Source of the DNA: Cinnamomum chago
Lineage: Eukaryota > Streptophyta > Magnoliopsida > Laurales > Lauraceae
Assembly: GCA_038049695.1 (NCBI GenBank)
Contig: CP142451.1
Coordinates: forward strand, 12,150,001-12,214,000
Reading direction: 5' to 3'
DNA: 64,000 nt
Position 1 is the stretch's first letter, and each line of letters begins with the position of its first letter. Below the pieces are notes generated by a model. It had not been told where the DNA came from. It did not search any database and saw only the letters and a program-made list of their open reading frames with translations. This document shows, piece by piece, positions 23,277 through 36,167 of the stretch. A program made the position numbers and the translations under genes.

Positions 23277-23978
23277 AGGGCTTGTGTTTTTACTGGAAAT
23301 AAAAGGATTTTCATTTAGGGTAGGGCTGCAATGCAACGCCCATCTTCCATGCAATGTGAGGCCCATCTTTCTAAAATCCGAGCAAGTCATCAGCTCTAGA
23401 ACTCAGAATACTCATTCTATCTAAGTTTTCAAACAAAGAAAAAAAAAAGAACTTTTAGTGGGTCAACCGTTAGATTAATCACACATGAGTGACTCCATCC
23501 ATTTCCATCCGACAAGAGAAAAGTAAGGCAAGTTAATCATGTATTTCAAATAGAGTCTAATCTAATGGTGACCATCTTACACATTTGAACAATAATTCAT
23601 ATGTTGATCATTACAAAGGGTCTTAGGGCCAATGACCTGCTCGGATTTTGAAAAGGAGGGCTCCGCCATCCATTGAAAATGGGGCGCTGCACCATGTTAC
23701 AATGTAGAGGTGTTGCATTGTAGCCCTAACCTTTTATTTGAATAATTTATAAAATTCTCAATATGTGGAATTCCTGAGTCCTTTGTACTTTAGCATTTAA
23801 AAAATTCAACAAAAAGCAATGAGACTGGATTTCAATAGGTTACATGAGACTTTTTAAGTGATTGGAAATTTGGAACGTTGGTAAATAAACACGACATTTA
23901 CAAATATAGGGGCTTAAGCCATTACATCATGTTCATGAATTTCTAACATGTTATTCACGTGGGTAAGAGAACAAGCCA
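23277..23978 (+). mobile_element. hAT-like MITE split by another MITE
   Basis: Starts AGGGCTTGTGTTTTTAC and ends GTAAGAGAACAAGCC (inverse of the start). The portion after 23731 (GGAATTCCTGAGTCC, ATTCAACAAAAAGCAATGAG, ACATTTACAAATATAGG) matches the interior of the copy at 22893-23144, in the same order. The element is interrupted by the inserted MITE at 23318-23731, so its own length is about 290 bp. Confidence 0.65.
23318..23731. mobile_element. Mutator-like MITE nested in the hAT-like MITE
   Basis: Ends GGGTAGGGCTGCAATGCAAC and (inverted) GGTTAGGGCTACAATGCAAC pair over about 23 bp with few mismatches. A second inner pair, AAAATCCGAGCA at 23392 and GCTCGGATTTT at 23639, continues the palindrome. 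The flanks TTTCATTTA (23309-23317) and TTTTATTTG (23732-23740) match at 7 of 9, compatible with a worn 9-bp duplication. Non-coding. Confidence 0.7.
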
Positions 23979-24894
23979 TGATAATATATGCTCACTTTGA
24001 GCAAGCTTTTCACGTCCTTCCGTGCATTCTAAGAACTTATTCTTGGACTTTTTTTTTACTTTTTTTTTGTAAAAGTATTATTAGATTCTACTCTTAAAAA
24101 AAGATGATTTTGTCCTAAACACACTAATCATTATATTAACCATATCATCATAAAAGATTCTGTAACATCATAGAAAGATGATTGACTTTAAACGGCCAAA
24201 AATGACATTCCAAGAAACTGACTTTTGAAATTCTATCAATGGAACAATCTATGTAATATTTTGAATTCCTTGTTTCATTAGCTGTTTTTTTTAAAAATTG
24301 ATTATTTTAAAATGTTGTGTTTGGCCTTTGAGATTCTCTAAATGTTAGTTTTTTTCCAAAAAAGAAAATACTTGGCTATACTTAAGCATTTGCAAAGCAA
24401 ATTAGTAGTTTTGAGAATTAACTGGTAATCTAATCTTAACTGGGTATTTTGAAAAAATAGACAACTTTTATAAGCATGCACCCTGTTATGTTTATGTGGA
24501 GAAGAAGAAAAGGTAGCTTTTAACCTCCTTCAAATATTCAGGGAGTGATTGGTATTTGCATCTTATATTATTAATGAGTAGTAGGTGGGTTTTTTTCCTT
24601 CCTTTTCTGCGAGGAGAGTAGTAGGTGGAGTTGATGTGAGAGGGAGGTGGATGGTATTGGTGCAACATATAAAAATTGGGCCATTAGAATCTACTCATGA
24701 TCTCACGTTTAAATGTACAGGCTCACCAAGGCCTGACCATGTCTCTTTCACAACACTATAAAAATCTTGGATGCAGCTTAGGCCTGCATAAACTTTATCT
24801 GTATAGCTTGGCCCTGTATATTTATTTAGGCTAAGCATTTTTGGGTTGGGGTTGAGATTTGGGCCTAAATTTTGAAGCTCTGGCAGGAGATTGG

Positions 24895-27257
24895 TGTCAC
24901 GACCCAAGTCCGAGATCAGAGTTATTAGGCTAATTCCCGGGTCGAGATGATAATCATACTTACTCCCGTAAACCCAGAATTAACCGAAGTTAAGACGAAG
25001 TCCACAAGGAATCTTGCATACGTATCTGTCAATGTACAGTTGTGCGAAAATATACAAACATATATACATTGACAATCGTTTAAACACTAATCAAGTCCTT
25101 TACTTAAACAGTAAAGTTCAATATACACGATTTCATTATTAAGTAAGTCAACCACTGCATATTTAAAATACAATGCATGAGACATCATTTACACTATCCA
25201 AAATGAATATATAAAACATTTCTAAGAAGTTTATAAAATACTCCAATGTATCCGCTCTTAGATCATGTCCATTCGATTAAACCTCCTAGAGGTATCGGAT
25301 GGACCTCCTCTGCTGGCGGTACGATCTCTGCGGGATCGGCACGGGCAACTGGGTCTGTAATATCATCAGTAATACCATGAACACGACGGTTCAACAATAT
25401 ATCTATACAGATTTACGGCATGTACGACAATTCATTTATTTAACAGTTCTAAGTAATCAATGGTATACAGTCTTTGTACAATAGTAAACACAAGTGATAA
25501 TGACAATGACATTGACAACTACAATAGTATTGGTTTCAACTCAAATCGGTTCTTCCTAAAAGAAGCATTTCATATTCATTCATTCATTACATTAAACATT
25601 TATTAATGACTTATCAATAGGACTCGTCAGTCCAATATATGACTTTTCAGTCTATGACCTTTCGGTCCAATAAGGTGGGATCTCCCAGTGTCTGGATTAG
25701 ATATCACTGGTATCACCACGGAGCTCCGGAACGCCCCCAAATCTATCTGCTGCAGTAGGATTATTCATTACACTGTTACTTTTATAATTGTTCATTCATT
25801 AATTCATTTCGTTCAACTCCATGATGAATTTAGGAAACCACTATGTAGTGCCAGATTCATTAACGATTCTAGTCAATCCTATTCCAATTCTAAAACAATT
25901 CTCTAAACCAACAATTGAGTGAAACGTTCGTTATTAATGCACATATTACTGTAGATGATATTATTTAGTTAAATTTGTGCATTAAGACAACCTTAGCTAA
26001 CACTTATGAAGGTTTATATATCACTAATATTAGCCTCAACGACTAGGCTTTCAATTCAGATCAGTCACAATTTACCTCACGACTCGTCTTAACTAAATGA
26101 GGAGTATCTATGATCACATAAGCGACATTAGCCCACGCAAAATCCATAAATCACCGGTCCTCTTGATTGGCCAAATTCTCACTCACTATGAATAATTTGG
26201 TCAAGTTCGGTTACCTCGACGGCTACCTGGCGATTAGCTGAAACTGCACTGGTGGTTAGCTGAAACCTTGTTGGCGGCTAGCCGGAATTCGGCTAGTTCG
26301 GCTAGCTCACGGTCAGCTTTCCAGAAGCTCGTTTTCTGATGCATTTTTTACTCAATTTCGGTCAGCTCAGCGGTTACCTTTCGGCTAGCCGAAATTCGGC
26401 GGTTAGCTTTCCAGAGGCTGACCAAACTGGGGATTTCTGACGGTTAGCCCCGCGGTTAGCCTTGCGGCTAGCCGAAATTCACCTATAAGCTCATTTTCTA
26501 GCTTCAAAAGTTCTGATCAAAATCCATATTTTTGAACTCCTTGAATTAATACAAGTTCTATAAAATCATAATCACTAGAAATGTATATACCCGCCTTTGT
26601 TTGAAGATTAATGCACAAAACCTCTTTGTTTAGCTTGGCTTTGAGATGGAATCCTCAACTCAAACATTGTAGCGCTAAGAAGACTTCAAGGAGAAGATGA
26701 AGAAGGTGAAGAAGATGGCAGTTCTTCACTTGGATCTCTCCTAGCTTATACCTTGAGGCTCGATAAAGATGAAATGGAAGAAAGAAATAGAAAAAAGGAA
26801 GGAGAAGATGTGCCTAGGGTTTGCAATGAGATGAATGAGCTTATTTTAGGTTATATAAGCTTTCATTTTGCATTTAAGTCCATTAATCTCTCTCAATTAC
26901 AATTCGAGTCGAATGAAGGGTCATTTGATCCACTTCTCGCCAAACAACTTCGAGTCTTTTATGAAAGTTATCATACTTGTCAAGATACACACGTTGGCAT
27001 CAAAAGTTTCCGTATTCAATAAAATACATATAAATCCGCATTTACGAAACAGTCCTTAGTTTGCTTGTTTGAGTCTAAACTCTACTCAATTCGCTTAATA
27101 ACCCTGATTATCATTTCATTAAGCCTAATTTATTCATCTTAAGCTAATTCAATTCCCTTTGGCTATAAATCACCATTAGTGAAATTAAATATGATTATTT
27201 AGCCTTAATCTCAATTAATTAGAGTTAATCTTGAGTAACTCGGGACGGAGCCTAACA
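24895..27257 (-). mobile_element. Solo LTR, 2363 bp, copy 1
   Basis: The element starts TGTCACGACCC and ends GAGCCTAACA on the plus strand, with the perfect 5-bp target duplication ATTGG at 24890-24894 and 27258-27262. Termini are TG...CA. No polyprotein remains, so it is a solo LTR. The minus strand shows a TATATAA box followed by an AAACCCTAG leader-like region near 26850-26810, so the LTR most likely reads on the minus strand. It is related to the solo LTR at 53255-55758, which lies in the opposite orientation. The superfamily cannot be told without internal sequence. Fossil; the intact duplication suggests moderate age. Confidence 0.8.
26215..26490. repeat. GGCTAGCCG minisatellite inside the LTR
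   Basis: Degenerate units around CGGCTAGCCGAAATTCGG, GCGGTTAGC and TTTCCAGA(A/G)GCT repeat about ten times. Many units are self-complementary. The same array occurs at 54150-54480 in the related solo LTR, so it belongs to the LTR family. Confidence 0.75.
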
Positions 27258-27720
27258 ATTGGTCAGACAAAAACTTCAGTCTAAGGTACCTAAATAAGCT
27301 CTTACAAGAAAAACCATAGTGTTTTTTTTGCAGTTGAGCTCATGAGGCCCACCTTGATGCATACCTATCAGTTAAGAAAAGCCTTAAAAGGGGGGATGAA
27401 AATGTCTCACTGCAGTCCATAGATAAGGATTAGGGAAAAAGATTAGCCCTATTATCAATGTCCTAGCTCTTGTTTTGGTAGCCTAAAAAAATTATACAGA
27501 GAGGCTTCGAACTCACACGCTCAAACACGCACCCATGGCCCTTGATGGCATGCATATAAACAGTGTGCTGTCCATTTTAATACAAAATCCTACCTAAATT
27601 GGGCTTCATGGTTTCAAAACTCAGTTGAAATTGAGTTGTTGTGCTTGATATGCCAAGGTTTCAACTTAAAATGTATGTAATATTACACGTTTAGTCAGAA
27701 ACTTAAAATGAATGGGAACT

Positions 27721-27804
27721 CCATTCCTACGTCGATATTAAAGAGTTATGATATGTATGTTCCCATTCCTGCGTCGATATTAAAGAGTTATGATATGTAT
27801 ATGT
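27721..27804. repeat. 42-bp tandem duplication
   Basis: Two copies of a unit containing CGTCGATATTAAAGAGTTAT and GATATGTATGTTC, with few differences. Confidence 0.88.
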
Positions 27805-28739
27805 ACACAGTTACGATATATTTGGTTGAGCAAAATAAAAATGTATGTATGTGTACAGGGTTATGATCCCCTAAGCACTGTGCTTATTGTAACTTAGGTA
27901 AGTACCTTGATTTTGGCCTCACCTAAATGCATGATAATCATGAGGATGAAAATTAATGGAAGTATATAGTTTAAGGCTTTGGAAAAAAAAAATCCACCCC
28001 AAAGGATTGTTCTAACCCCTTGATGTTTAGTCCCAAATTTTAAAGCTTCATAATCAATTGTACTATGGATTTTCAAATGGTTAGAAACAGTCCTATACCC
28101 CTGATAATCTGTGTTGTCCTAGAGAGCATGTGACCAACTAATTCTTTCATCTGTACACCCTCCAAGAGAGCAAGGGCATATATCCAGCATGGTGCTAATC
28201 TTATGAATCTATATATAAAGTTTAATGATATGAATGTATAGATATGTGTGTCAATGTTTATTCATATGTATACACAACGCCCAAAGTTGATCTATATGTC
28301 AACCAGAGACTCAAAAGGATCAACTAAAGAGTCTCAGCTGGTGTGTAAGTAGTGTTCTAAGATTCTTTCTGTCTTTATAATTCATGAATTACTCTTTAAT
28401 CATCAACTTGAGTATGGCCTGGATCCACCTCAACTAAAATCATATAACAAGCTTTGGAGAGTAGATAGGCCCAATGGGCCTGGGCCTGGACCTGGACCTG
28501 GACCAAAGTTTTCGTTTCGAAATTCTGGTCTAGAGTTGAAATTCAGACTAAACCCAATTTCAGAAAGTTGTCTCCCATAATCCCTATTAGGTTGGCTCGG
28601 ATCTCTATCCACTCTGGAGTCAGGTACCACTCTAAAATCCCTACCGGCCATCCACAAAGCGAGACCCCTCTAAAATAAAGGCGGGTTGATAGGTCGTCTC
28701 CTTGGGAAGGCAATGCAATGCAATGGTTGGGTGGTTGAT

Positions 28740-28846
28740 GGTACATTCCTCTTGTACCTTTTTTATTTTTCAATTGCTTCTTCTTGTATCCCCTTTGCCT
28801 TTTTAATATATATTTTTATTACCGATAAAAAAATAATAATAAAGGC
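28740..28846 (+). mobile_element. LINE 3' tail fragment
   Basis: CTTCTTGTATCCCCTTTGCC, then TTTTTATTACCGATAAAAAA, resembles a plant L1 3' end with its A-rich tail. The minus-strand sequence at 15362-15400 ends similarly. No coding part is seen. Confidence 0.35.
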
Positions 28847-30801
28847 AGGTTGAAGATTGAGGGAGGCAACCTTGCTGGACTCAGGTAGAGACAATCCCCT
28901 TGTTGAAAGATTTACTTGACAAAATTAAAAGGCACAATCCAAATGCCCTGGTACAACCCTATGTGGGTTGGGCTCATGGTTGCCCTTACAACATGGCTCC
29001 AACATACTCTCCAGTGAATGAAACACCCATTCAAAAGTTTCTTAAAAGCTAGCCAAGGTAAGCATAAGGGATCCATCTAAAACTGAGCTTATCATGCCTA
29101 TACTTTTTTTTTTTTGTTTTTTGTTTATATCCATAATGGTAATTAATTAAATTAAAGACTTAAAAAAGATATAACCATAGAGAAAAGATAATTGGCACAT
29201 GCTAGAGATTATTATGTTTAGACACCATCATTCCATCATTACAATTGCAGGAATCCAGGTTTTGAGTATGACTTAATCTAATTAATTATCAACTCATGTA
29301 AATGGTCCTCATGAGCTAGGATTGGAATTTTTCTATAAAAAAAAGAGGAAAAATCCCACACATAAATAAAAATAAATCATTAGACAGCTAATACACCATA
29401 GGTTCCTAGAACTTAAAAAAAAATAAAAATCAACGACTACTAATTGTGATAGGTGCCTGAAATTTCAAAAGGAGAAATTGGAAAAATTTGACACCTATCG
29501 CTACTTATAGGTGCCTGAAGAATGGAGGTGTGTAGAGTAGGTATCTGCCAACAATTTAACAAATGGACATTCCTAGTAAATATCTAATCTAAGGCAAAAT
29601 GATATAGTTTTTATTTTGGATTACCTTGATTTAAATGGCTAATCATAACTGATTAGGCTAATTATTTTCAGATCCCTAACCTATATACTACCATTGCTTA
29701 GAAAAACCAGGTCAGGACCCTTTGGCAAACAGGTCCTGATTCAGGTCCACAATACTGGTCCAATAAACAATTGAATTGGACCAGGTTCAATTTAGGTCCA
29801 TAGTCCATACCTAGCTATTGGAATACTCAAATGAATGCAGGAGTTGTCAATGAGCCAACCAGAAAAGACTGGTATTGACCCTAACCTTAGGCATGTTTAA
29901 CAATGGGGATTTTATATATAAAGACTACGGTTATGGACTTGGTGGGTAGTTGAGTCTGATATGGGTCCATAACCTTGTAAACTGTAACTTGCCAATCCGG
30001 CCCATAAAACTGGTCCAATGTATTGATTTTTCATATACCGTTGAAATCACTTTTCTAGCGTAACTAATCTTGAATTTCTTCAGCTAACCAGTGCTATCAA
30101 AACCTCGAGGCGTACTTTTCAATATTCCCCTCGGGTGGAGCCCTCTCCACCCCTCAATAACTAACACCATGATTAAGACAATTACAAAATACAAGTAGTT
30201 ACAAAATTCTGAACTGCAACATGCCAAATGAAACATGTCAGCATATTAGTTTGATAAGACTTCCAAATCTAAGACCCAACTAAGAATAAAATTATAAGTA
30301 TAATCAAGGTGCTGTTTATATTTAATGTAGTGGGATAAGCATTTAGGCATTGGAAGTAGCCTTTTTCAGTGAGAGAGTTGCTTTTGGTTTCTTTTCCATC
30401 TGTCTCTCTCATTGTGAGATGCATTATAACTGAGATTCCTCAGATAAGCTTAACATCTATTCAAAACCTTGAAAGCAGTCCACATGTCCAACTATCCTTT
30501 CTCCCTTTTGGATTGAATGCATTTGTCCTTCTCTATCACTTAGATTTCATCCTCATCTAACAGAAGACCTACCCATTAAGTGGAGTGGATACTAGATATA
30601 TAGTCAGCACTAACTCATGATTCTTTTTTTTTTTTTTGCGAAATCTAACTCGTGATTCTACTGATGAATGAATGTACTTTGAGATCATCTCTATCCTTAA
30701 AGGAGCTTCCTACACTGATGTCACCTATAAATTAGTTAGTGAAGAGTTCAGCTGTAAAGCATATTGACAAGCTAGGTCTAACCTTTTTCTTTGCTCTGAT
30801 C

Positions 30802-32156
30802 ATGAGGCTCTTAGTTGTAACAATAGTACTAGGGGTCCTATACAAGGAACTGAATGCAGTTCTCGGGGATATTGGCACTGCAACTTCTTATGGTCCCCCA
30901 TACATCCGTAAGTAATTGCTTTAGTTGCTAATGTAAGTTACTTAAACTTGGAAAATTCTCAAATGAAAGAAGTTTTTTTTATTTTTATGGATACTAGATA
31001 TATTGCATTCTCTTCTTTTGATTATATTTTCTTGAGTGAATGTTCATGTGACCAAACTTATTCCAATTTGGAGTTAAAACTTGCAAATAACCATCTTAAA
31101 TTTCATCTTTGCATTTTGGTTCCTGAAAAATCCAATTTTATCCTGATGATTTTTGGGTCATATATATCTAAAACACTTTTAAGACCTTCACAATGTCACG
31201 GCCCTAGCCCGAGTCCCGCGTATTCGGGCACAGGCCACCAATCATGATTAAGAAGGGTCGGCCATATGGGTCTTCCATCAATTCCATAACTAAACTAAAT
31301 GCAATAGGATGATGAATACTATTACCTTCAACATAGTCTTATCCTAGACGGAGGACAAAATTTTGTAAAAAATTTAAAGTTCTAACCTTGACCAAGCAAG
31401 TTTGACACGATTTAAGTTGATTCATTTATAAAGAGGGCCACATTAGAATGTAAGTGATGTTTACTCTGATGTTTTTCTCCCTCTGTACAGCTACCAAGTG
31501 CTATGGAAGAAGCCAAGAACAGTTCCCTCCAGCCAACATGTTTGTTGCAGTGACTGATGGGTTGTGGGACAATGGCGCTGCCTGTGGAAGGAAATACAGA
31601 TTGAAGTGTCTAAGCGGAAACAATAAACCATGCAAGGATCAAACAATCGACGTGCAGGTTGTCGATGCCTGCTCGAAGAATCCATGCCAGTCCAGCCTTG
31701 TCCTCTCCAAGGATGCTTTCGCGGCCATCTCTCGCATTCCTGATGCAAAAATCAACATTGAATACATACAGTATGTTGTCTTCTCTATGAAATTCTTGTG
31801 TGTGTGCATGCCTGCTTCTCTGCCTATGCTGCATGAGTCCTTTGCTCAAAACATGGTGGTCAAGTTCTAGAACAGGGTGCCCAATTGGCCCAATCGGCTG
31901 GGCTTGTCTGGCTTCCAAGCCCATCCCATCGACGGCCTTGGTGCGCCTGAGGGTGTGGATCTGTGGGAGTCATTCAAAAACATTAATTTAGACCAGGTTC
32001 TAATCCACCAAGGAACCGACCCAGACCCAACTGGTTTACATCCTTACTACTACCTGAGTCCATAATCCTCATTAGCACAATCATTTCCATGTAGCTTCCA
32101 GTATAATATAATGCGTATGTCATTCTCACTCTATTTTTCATTGGTGCAGGATCTGA
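30802..32156 (+). CDS. EG45-like / plant natriuretic peptide (PNP) protein
   Basis: Three exons join in phase: 30802-30907, 31491-31770 and 32150-32156 (TGA), 130 residues. The first ~19 residues (MRLLVVTIVLGVLYKELNA) form a signal peptide, so the product is expected in the apoplast. The rest is a single RlpA-like double-psi beta-barrel: GTATSYGPPYIPTKCYG, then NMFVAVTDGLWDNGAACG, RKYRLKCLSG, the six cysteines of the family, TIDVQVVDACSKNPCQSS and the usual tail INIEYIQI. It lacks the expansin second domain, which fits EG45-like/PNP proteins of about 130 residues. PNPs are secreted regulators of ion and water balance; whether this one signals is not shown. The tiny last exon (7 nt) completes the conserved C-terminus. 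Intron 1 contains the left breakpoint of the tandem duplication at 31463. A partial second copy lies at 49257-49926. Confidence 0.93.
31194..31260. repeat. Possible LTR-end fragment in PNP intron 1
   Basis: TGTCACGGCCCTAGCCCGAG resembles the end of the solo LTRs (TGTCACGACCCAAGTCCGAG at 24895). Similarity fades within about 30 bp, so it is only a hint of an old insertion. Confidence 0.25.
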
Positions 32157-35100
32157 TGCATGGAAAATATAGGTCTACCATCCTGTGGGAGCTCTTGGGT
32201 TTGTATGTTGGTATATTGTAGTCAAAATAAGAAAAACAGATGTAGAACACCATTAAGGAGTCAAATAAAACCCCACCTTCACTGATTAGTGATTACCTTT
32301 TACTTAGTAGTAACATTTTTTTTTTCTTCACAAGGCCTATATCCTTGTTCTGCCCCCTGATCATGTGGACACTATATATGCTAATCTTCTATGCATGTCC
32401 AAATTGTAAAATTCCCAATAGCAGATTGGTTTTCTGCTTTCTCCATATAAAAACAGAAGCTTATTTGCTGTATCCTGGATGAGAAATCTCTTTGAAGAGG
32501 CACATGATCGTTTCAATGGGAGTATGCCTCATACCTCCATTGCAGATTTGGTTTGTCTTTTATTTTTGTTTTGACACTTAGGTATGACAATCTTCAACAA
32601 GTCGAATCCACACTTGGGTCAGTATCATTAAATCTATAATCAGATTTGGGTCTAAATTGCACATATAAGACCCATGGTGATTGGGTTGGGTGTGAACCAG
32701 ATCCCACACCCTGAAAATGCCTGGATTGTTCCTTTAACCTCCTAACTGAATGCAGGCAAGAAAATGACATAGTTACTAATTTTCAACGGCATACTTAAAA
32801 AGGAGACTGTCTATGATCATAAACAATGGGGAATATTCTCCTACTAGGAGACTGTATAGTACCCATATGCAGCACAGCTGATGGGGCCACATTTAAATGC
32901 CAACTTATTAGTGGCAGTGGGGGGTACATGGAAAGGTCTACTTAGATAAGGCCCAAAAAAAAAAAAAAAAAATAGCCCATCAAATTATCCTAGTCCTAGA
33001 TTTAATAGCTTTAAAGTTTAGCGGTCTTTTAACTATAGATTTTTTTGAGATTCAATCAAATGGTGGATAAAGATTCGATGAGAGTGACACTAGGCCTAGT
33101 ATCAAATCATGGGGAAAGCGAGTGTAAAAGGATCTGTACTGATCAAAGATGAACCCAAGTGGGCTCCACGGAGCTGGATTGCATATACTATTGTTTGTTG
33201 GAGAACATTTATCTATAAACAACAGATGAACCCACCTTTTTAACCATCTAAGTGAAGATTACTCCATCAACACTACATTTCTTTGACTTACAATATGATT
33301 TGATAAAATTAAAGAACTTTTAACTCCACCATGTATATCATATTTTTATCATAAGCTAATTGCAAGCCCAAATAAAAGAGTAAGTATTAGGGTACGACGG
33401 CAAAAACTTGCCAACCTTCTAACTTTATACTTTTAAGCAAAAATGCAAAACTCACAAAACCAACTCCAAACAGATGGGATAATACTTTAATGTTGAAAAT
33501 GATGTGGTGAAATAATTCAAACTCCCCTTATTAGAGTTTGACCTTCTTCTTACCAACCACTTTTTGAATGCCACTCGTATGTAACTGGTGGCTTTCCTTT
33601 AAGCTAATTGTAATCATATTCTTATAAATGATGAGCCTTTAGACTGATCTTTTCCTAATTTTGCATTCATCAATAATCAAATGTCAACTCTACTTGGGGC
33701 ATTATTCCCACTTTGATAAAAAATACATGAGAAATGTGTGCACAAGAATGATAAAGCTAAGTTTGAAGTATGAACCCTTTTCCTTTCTAATCTCTATGGG
33801 AGGATATGCTTCTGCCCACCACACCACACAAGTGGACTAAGGTCATTCACACCAAGCACTAACTTTAAACATTTCTATTTGATGAAGTAATTAGCAAATA
33901 CCATACGCCACTCTTTAGTCTTTCCCCATTCATTTTCCAGACGGCTGGTGCAAATGTTCCACCATTTGTGAATTGTGAGGCCCAACTCAGAGACCACACC
34001 AATTTCGCACATAGGTCTGCATCGTAGGATGAACTCGAGCTTGGCTCAGCCCTTGGTCAGGTAGATTTGGGCTAAAATTTTAGGCCCTTGAGTTTGGCCG
34101 AGGCATTTTTTTTGGCGTGATAGCTAAATGGAGGGAGATCTGGCTACAAACTGAGTTGCTAAACCTGTCATGGACCCAACTTGATGCATGCCAATCAAAT
34201 GGTAATATGGGATTGCAAGTTCTTAATATGGATCAAAAGTGGCCAAATATCATTATGATCTAATGATTGTAACAAAAGTTCAATGGTTTAACTACAAAAC
34301 TTGGAGCCCCCTAAAATAACTGGTCACAGGTATTGCTTCAAGCCAAGCCAATTTTACTTGCACACCTGAATTAAATTAAGACCTTCCAATCTCATCCTAC
34401 TCCTTTGGGCTTTGATTGACATATGAGGTGGTACTTGCAAAAGCATGTACCTCATTCGTGGCCAAACTTTCCTAGGCTAAACATGCTAGCCATGGGCTTA
34501 CCATACATAGGCCGAGCCTGATGCAACATATTCAGCACGAAGTCACACAAAATCTTGCAGAGGCAGATTAGATGGCGATAAATTCAGACATTTCTCACTT
34601 CTGCAGCAACCAGTTAATTTTCTTACAGTAGAACATCATATTGAGTCCCTTTGCTGCATGTGAAATGAAATATATTTTCAGCTTCATAAATGATCAAACT
34701 AAGAGCCCTTTAGTCTCCTTGCTTTATACAACATAATGTCAGTAGCATCAACTCCACAGGAAAATAGAAAGATGAATAGCGACACACAAATGAAGGAAAA
34801 TGATGGCTTTTGCACAAGACACTTCCTCAAATTTCAGTCTCAAAGGCCCAATCACATCATAACTTGTTATCAAAGATAGATCAAGTCAGAGAGATGGTTG
34901 GGGAAAATAAACCATGATCCTTCTAGCAACTTTTTGTGCAGATCACATTTCTAGCATGCCTTGATCAACAATCTATAAATTATCGTGAAAAGGAAAGGAT
35001 TCAGGCAAAATAAGCATCCTAGATGCAGACCATACAAAATCACCACGCTCAGTGATGAGAAATGAGGTGAAATAAGTACTTTGATTTTGGGATAGTTGTG

Positions 35101-35519
35101 TGATGATCTGCTTCTAGTAAGAGGATTTTTTTTTTTTTTTTTTGGGGGTTGGGGTGGGGTGGGGGGGGGGGGGGGGGGGTGTGGTGTGTTGTGGGGTGGG
35201 GGAATCTAATGACTGTAGTTCTTGCTCATTCTAGAAAACCTTAGGAGGAGAAAGGGATATATTATATTCCCTTGTCAAGTGTACAAAAGTAAATGAAAGG
35301 GATAATGTTTTGAGTTTCATATCCATGCATTAGCATTGAAGAGCCAGAGGGAATAGATAGACTCTTTTTTTTTCTTTTTTAGCTTTTCTTTTTGGGTAAA
35401 TTGATAGATAGGGAGTGCTTCGTGACAAGCCTGTACTCCATTAGAGAGATCTTAGAGAGTGAGGGGATTTGCTTTAATTAAATACTTATAATCTCCATTT
35501 CAAGTGTAAATAAAGCTTT
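32157..35519. other. Unit 1 spacer downstream of PNP
   Basis: The first part includes the PNP 3' UTR. The rest is AT-rich and has no gene I can recognise. It is matched almost base for base by 49927-53223 in unit 2. Notable item: the G-rich tract at 35118-35201. Confidence 0.5.
35118..35201. repeat. T-run/G-run low-complexity tract
   Basis: A run of T is followed by GGGGGTTGGGGTGGGGTGGG, about 20 further Gs and GTGTGGTGTG, then GGGGTGGGGG. It has several G-quadruplex-type runs. The matching place in unit 2 (about 52900-52927) has only TTTTTTATTTATTTATTTGG and 8 Gs. Confidence 0.9.
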
Positions 35520-35535
35520 CACTACAAGAAAAATT

Positions 35536-35822
35536 GCTTTTAGCGGGGGCCGGCGGCCGCCGGTAAAAGACTTTGGCCGCCGCTAAGCGACGGTATAGAT
35601 AGAGTGGGTAAAAATGTCAACGGCGTTTCGGTGGGTGCCGCTAAATTTTACTTTTAGCGGCGGCCACTTGACCGCCGCTAAACGTTTTACCGGCGGTCAG
35701 TGGCCGCCGGTAAAAGTGAAAAAACTGTCGCTGTATGCCTAGCCACGGGTAAAAGTACAACCTTTTTTTTTTTTAAATACTGCTTTTATCGGCGGTCAGA
35801 AGGCCGCCGGTAAAAGCAGTGT
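35536..35822. repeat. CACTA subterminal repeat array
   Basis: Repeated short units CCGCCGGTAAAAG, TAGCGGCGGCC and ACCGCCGCTAAA alternate in direct and inverted orientation, much more GC-rich than the flanks. In CACTA elements such subterminal repeats bind the transposition protein. Confidence 0.85.
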
Positions 35823-36167
35823 TTTTTTTTTTCCACGTATTAGCCACATCTAGCGCACCAAATACACAAAAACACCCAAAAAAACAAGAAACAAAAGACC
35901 AAATGCACCCAAATAACCTTTCAATTTACAACCAACTCAAAAGTGCAGTGAATTTCACATACTCAAGCTCAGGGTTGTATGTAAACCAAGCCTAACAAGA
36001 CAGGATTTGAGTGAGGAAGACATGGGTCTGACTAAAAAATTACCTGGCATGGAAATGGACATCCAAACACCACAAGAGAAACGATCATGTAATTGATTGT
36101 ATATTGTCATTATTTTTCATGTACAACAAAATATACACAGGGAAAAAAAAAAAAAAAACAGAGAAAA

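Larger units (their letters stand above)
27263..30801. other. Gene-free stretch before the natriuretic-peptide gene
   Basis: Holds a 42-bp tandem duplication (27721-27804, unit CCATTCCT(A/G)CGTCGATATT...), a GG(A/G)CCT hexamer run (28472-28505), a LINE-like tail near 28840, and at about 30128-30165 a sequence whose complement (TTGAGGGGTGGAG) resembles the TRIM terminal repeat at 17714. The last few hundred bases are presumed promoter of the gene at 30802. No other gene recognised. Confidence 0.45.

Noticed and set aside
26215-26490. CRISPR array or recombination sites made of GGCTAGCCG palindromes
   Set aside because: Irregular degenerate minisatellite that recurs inside a related solo LTR; no spacers of uniform length and no cas genes.
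28430-28657. Small protein with a GPGPGP run
   Set aside because: The run comes from a GG(A/G)CCT hexamer repeat; there is no domain, and the frame lies in element-rich intergenic DNA.
35536-35822. CRISPR-like or satellite array
   Set aside because: Plant nuclear context, irregular spacing and mixed orientation; position at the CACTA end explains it as subterminal repeats.
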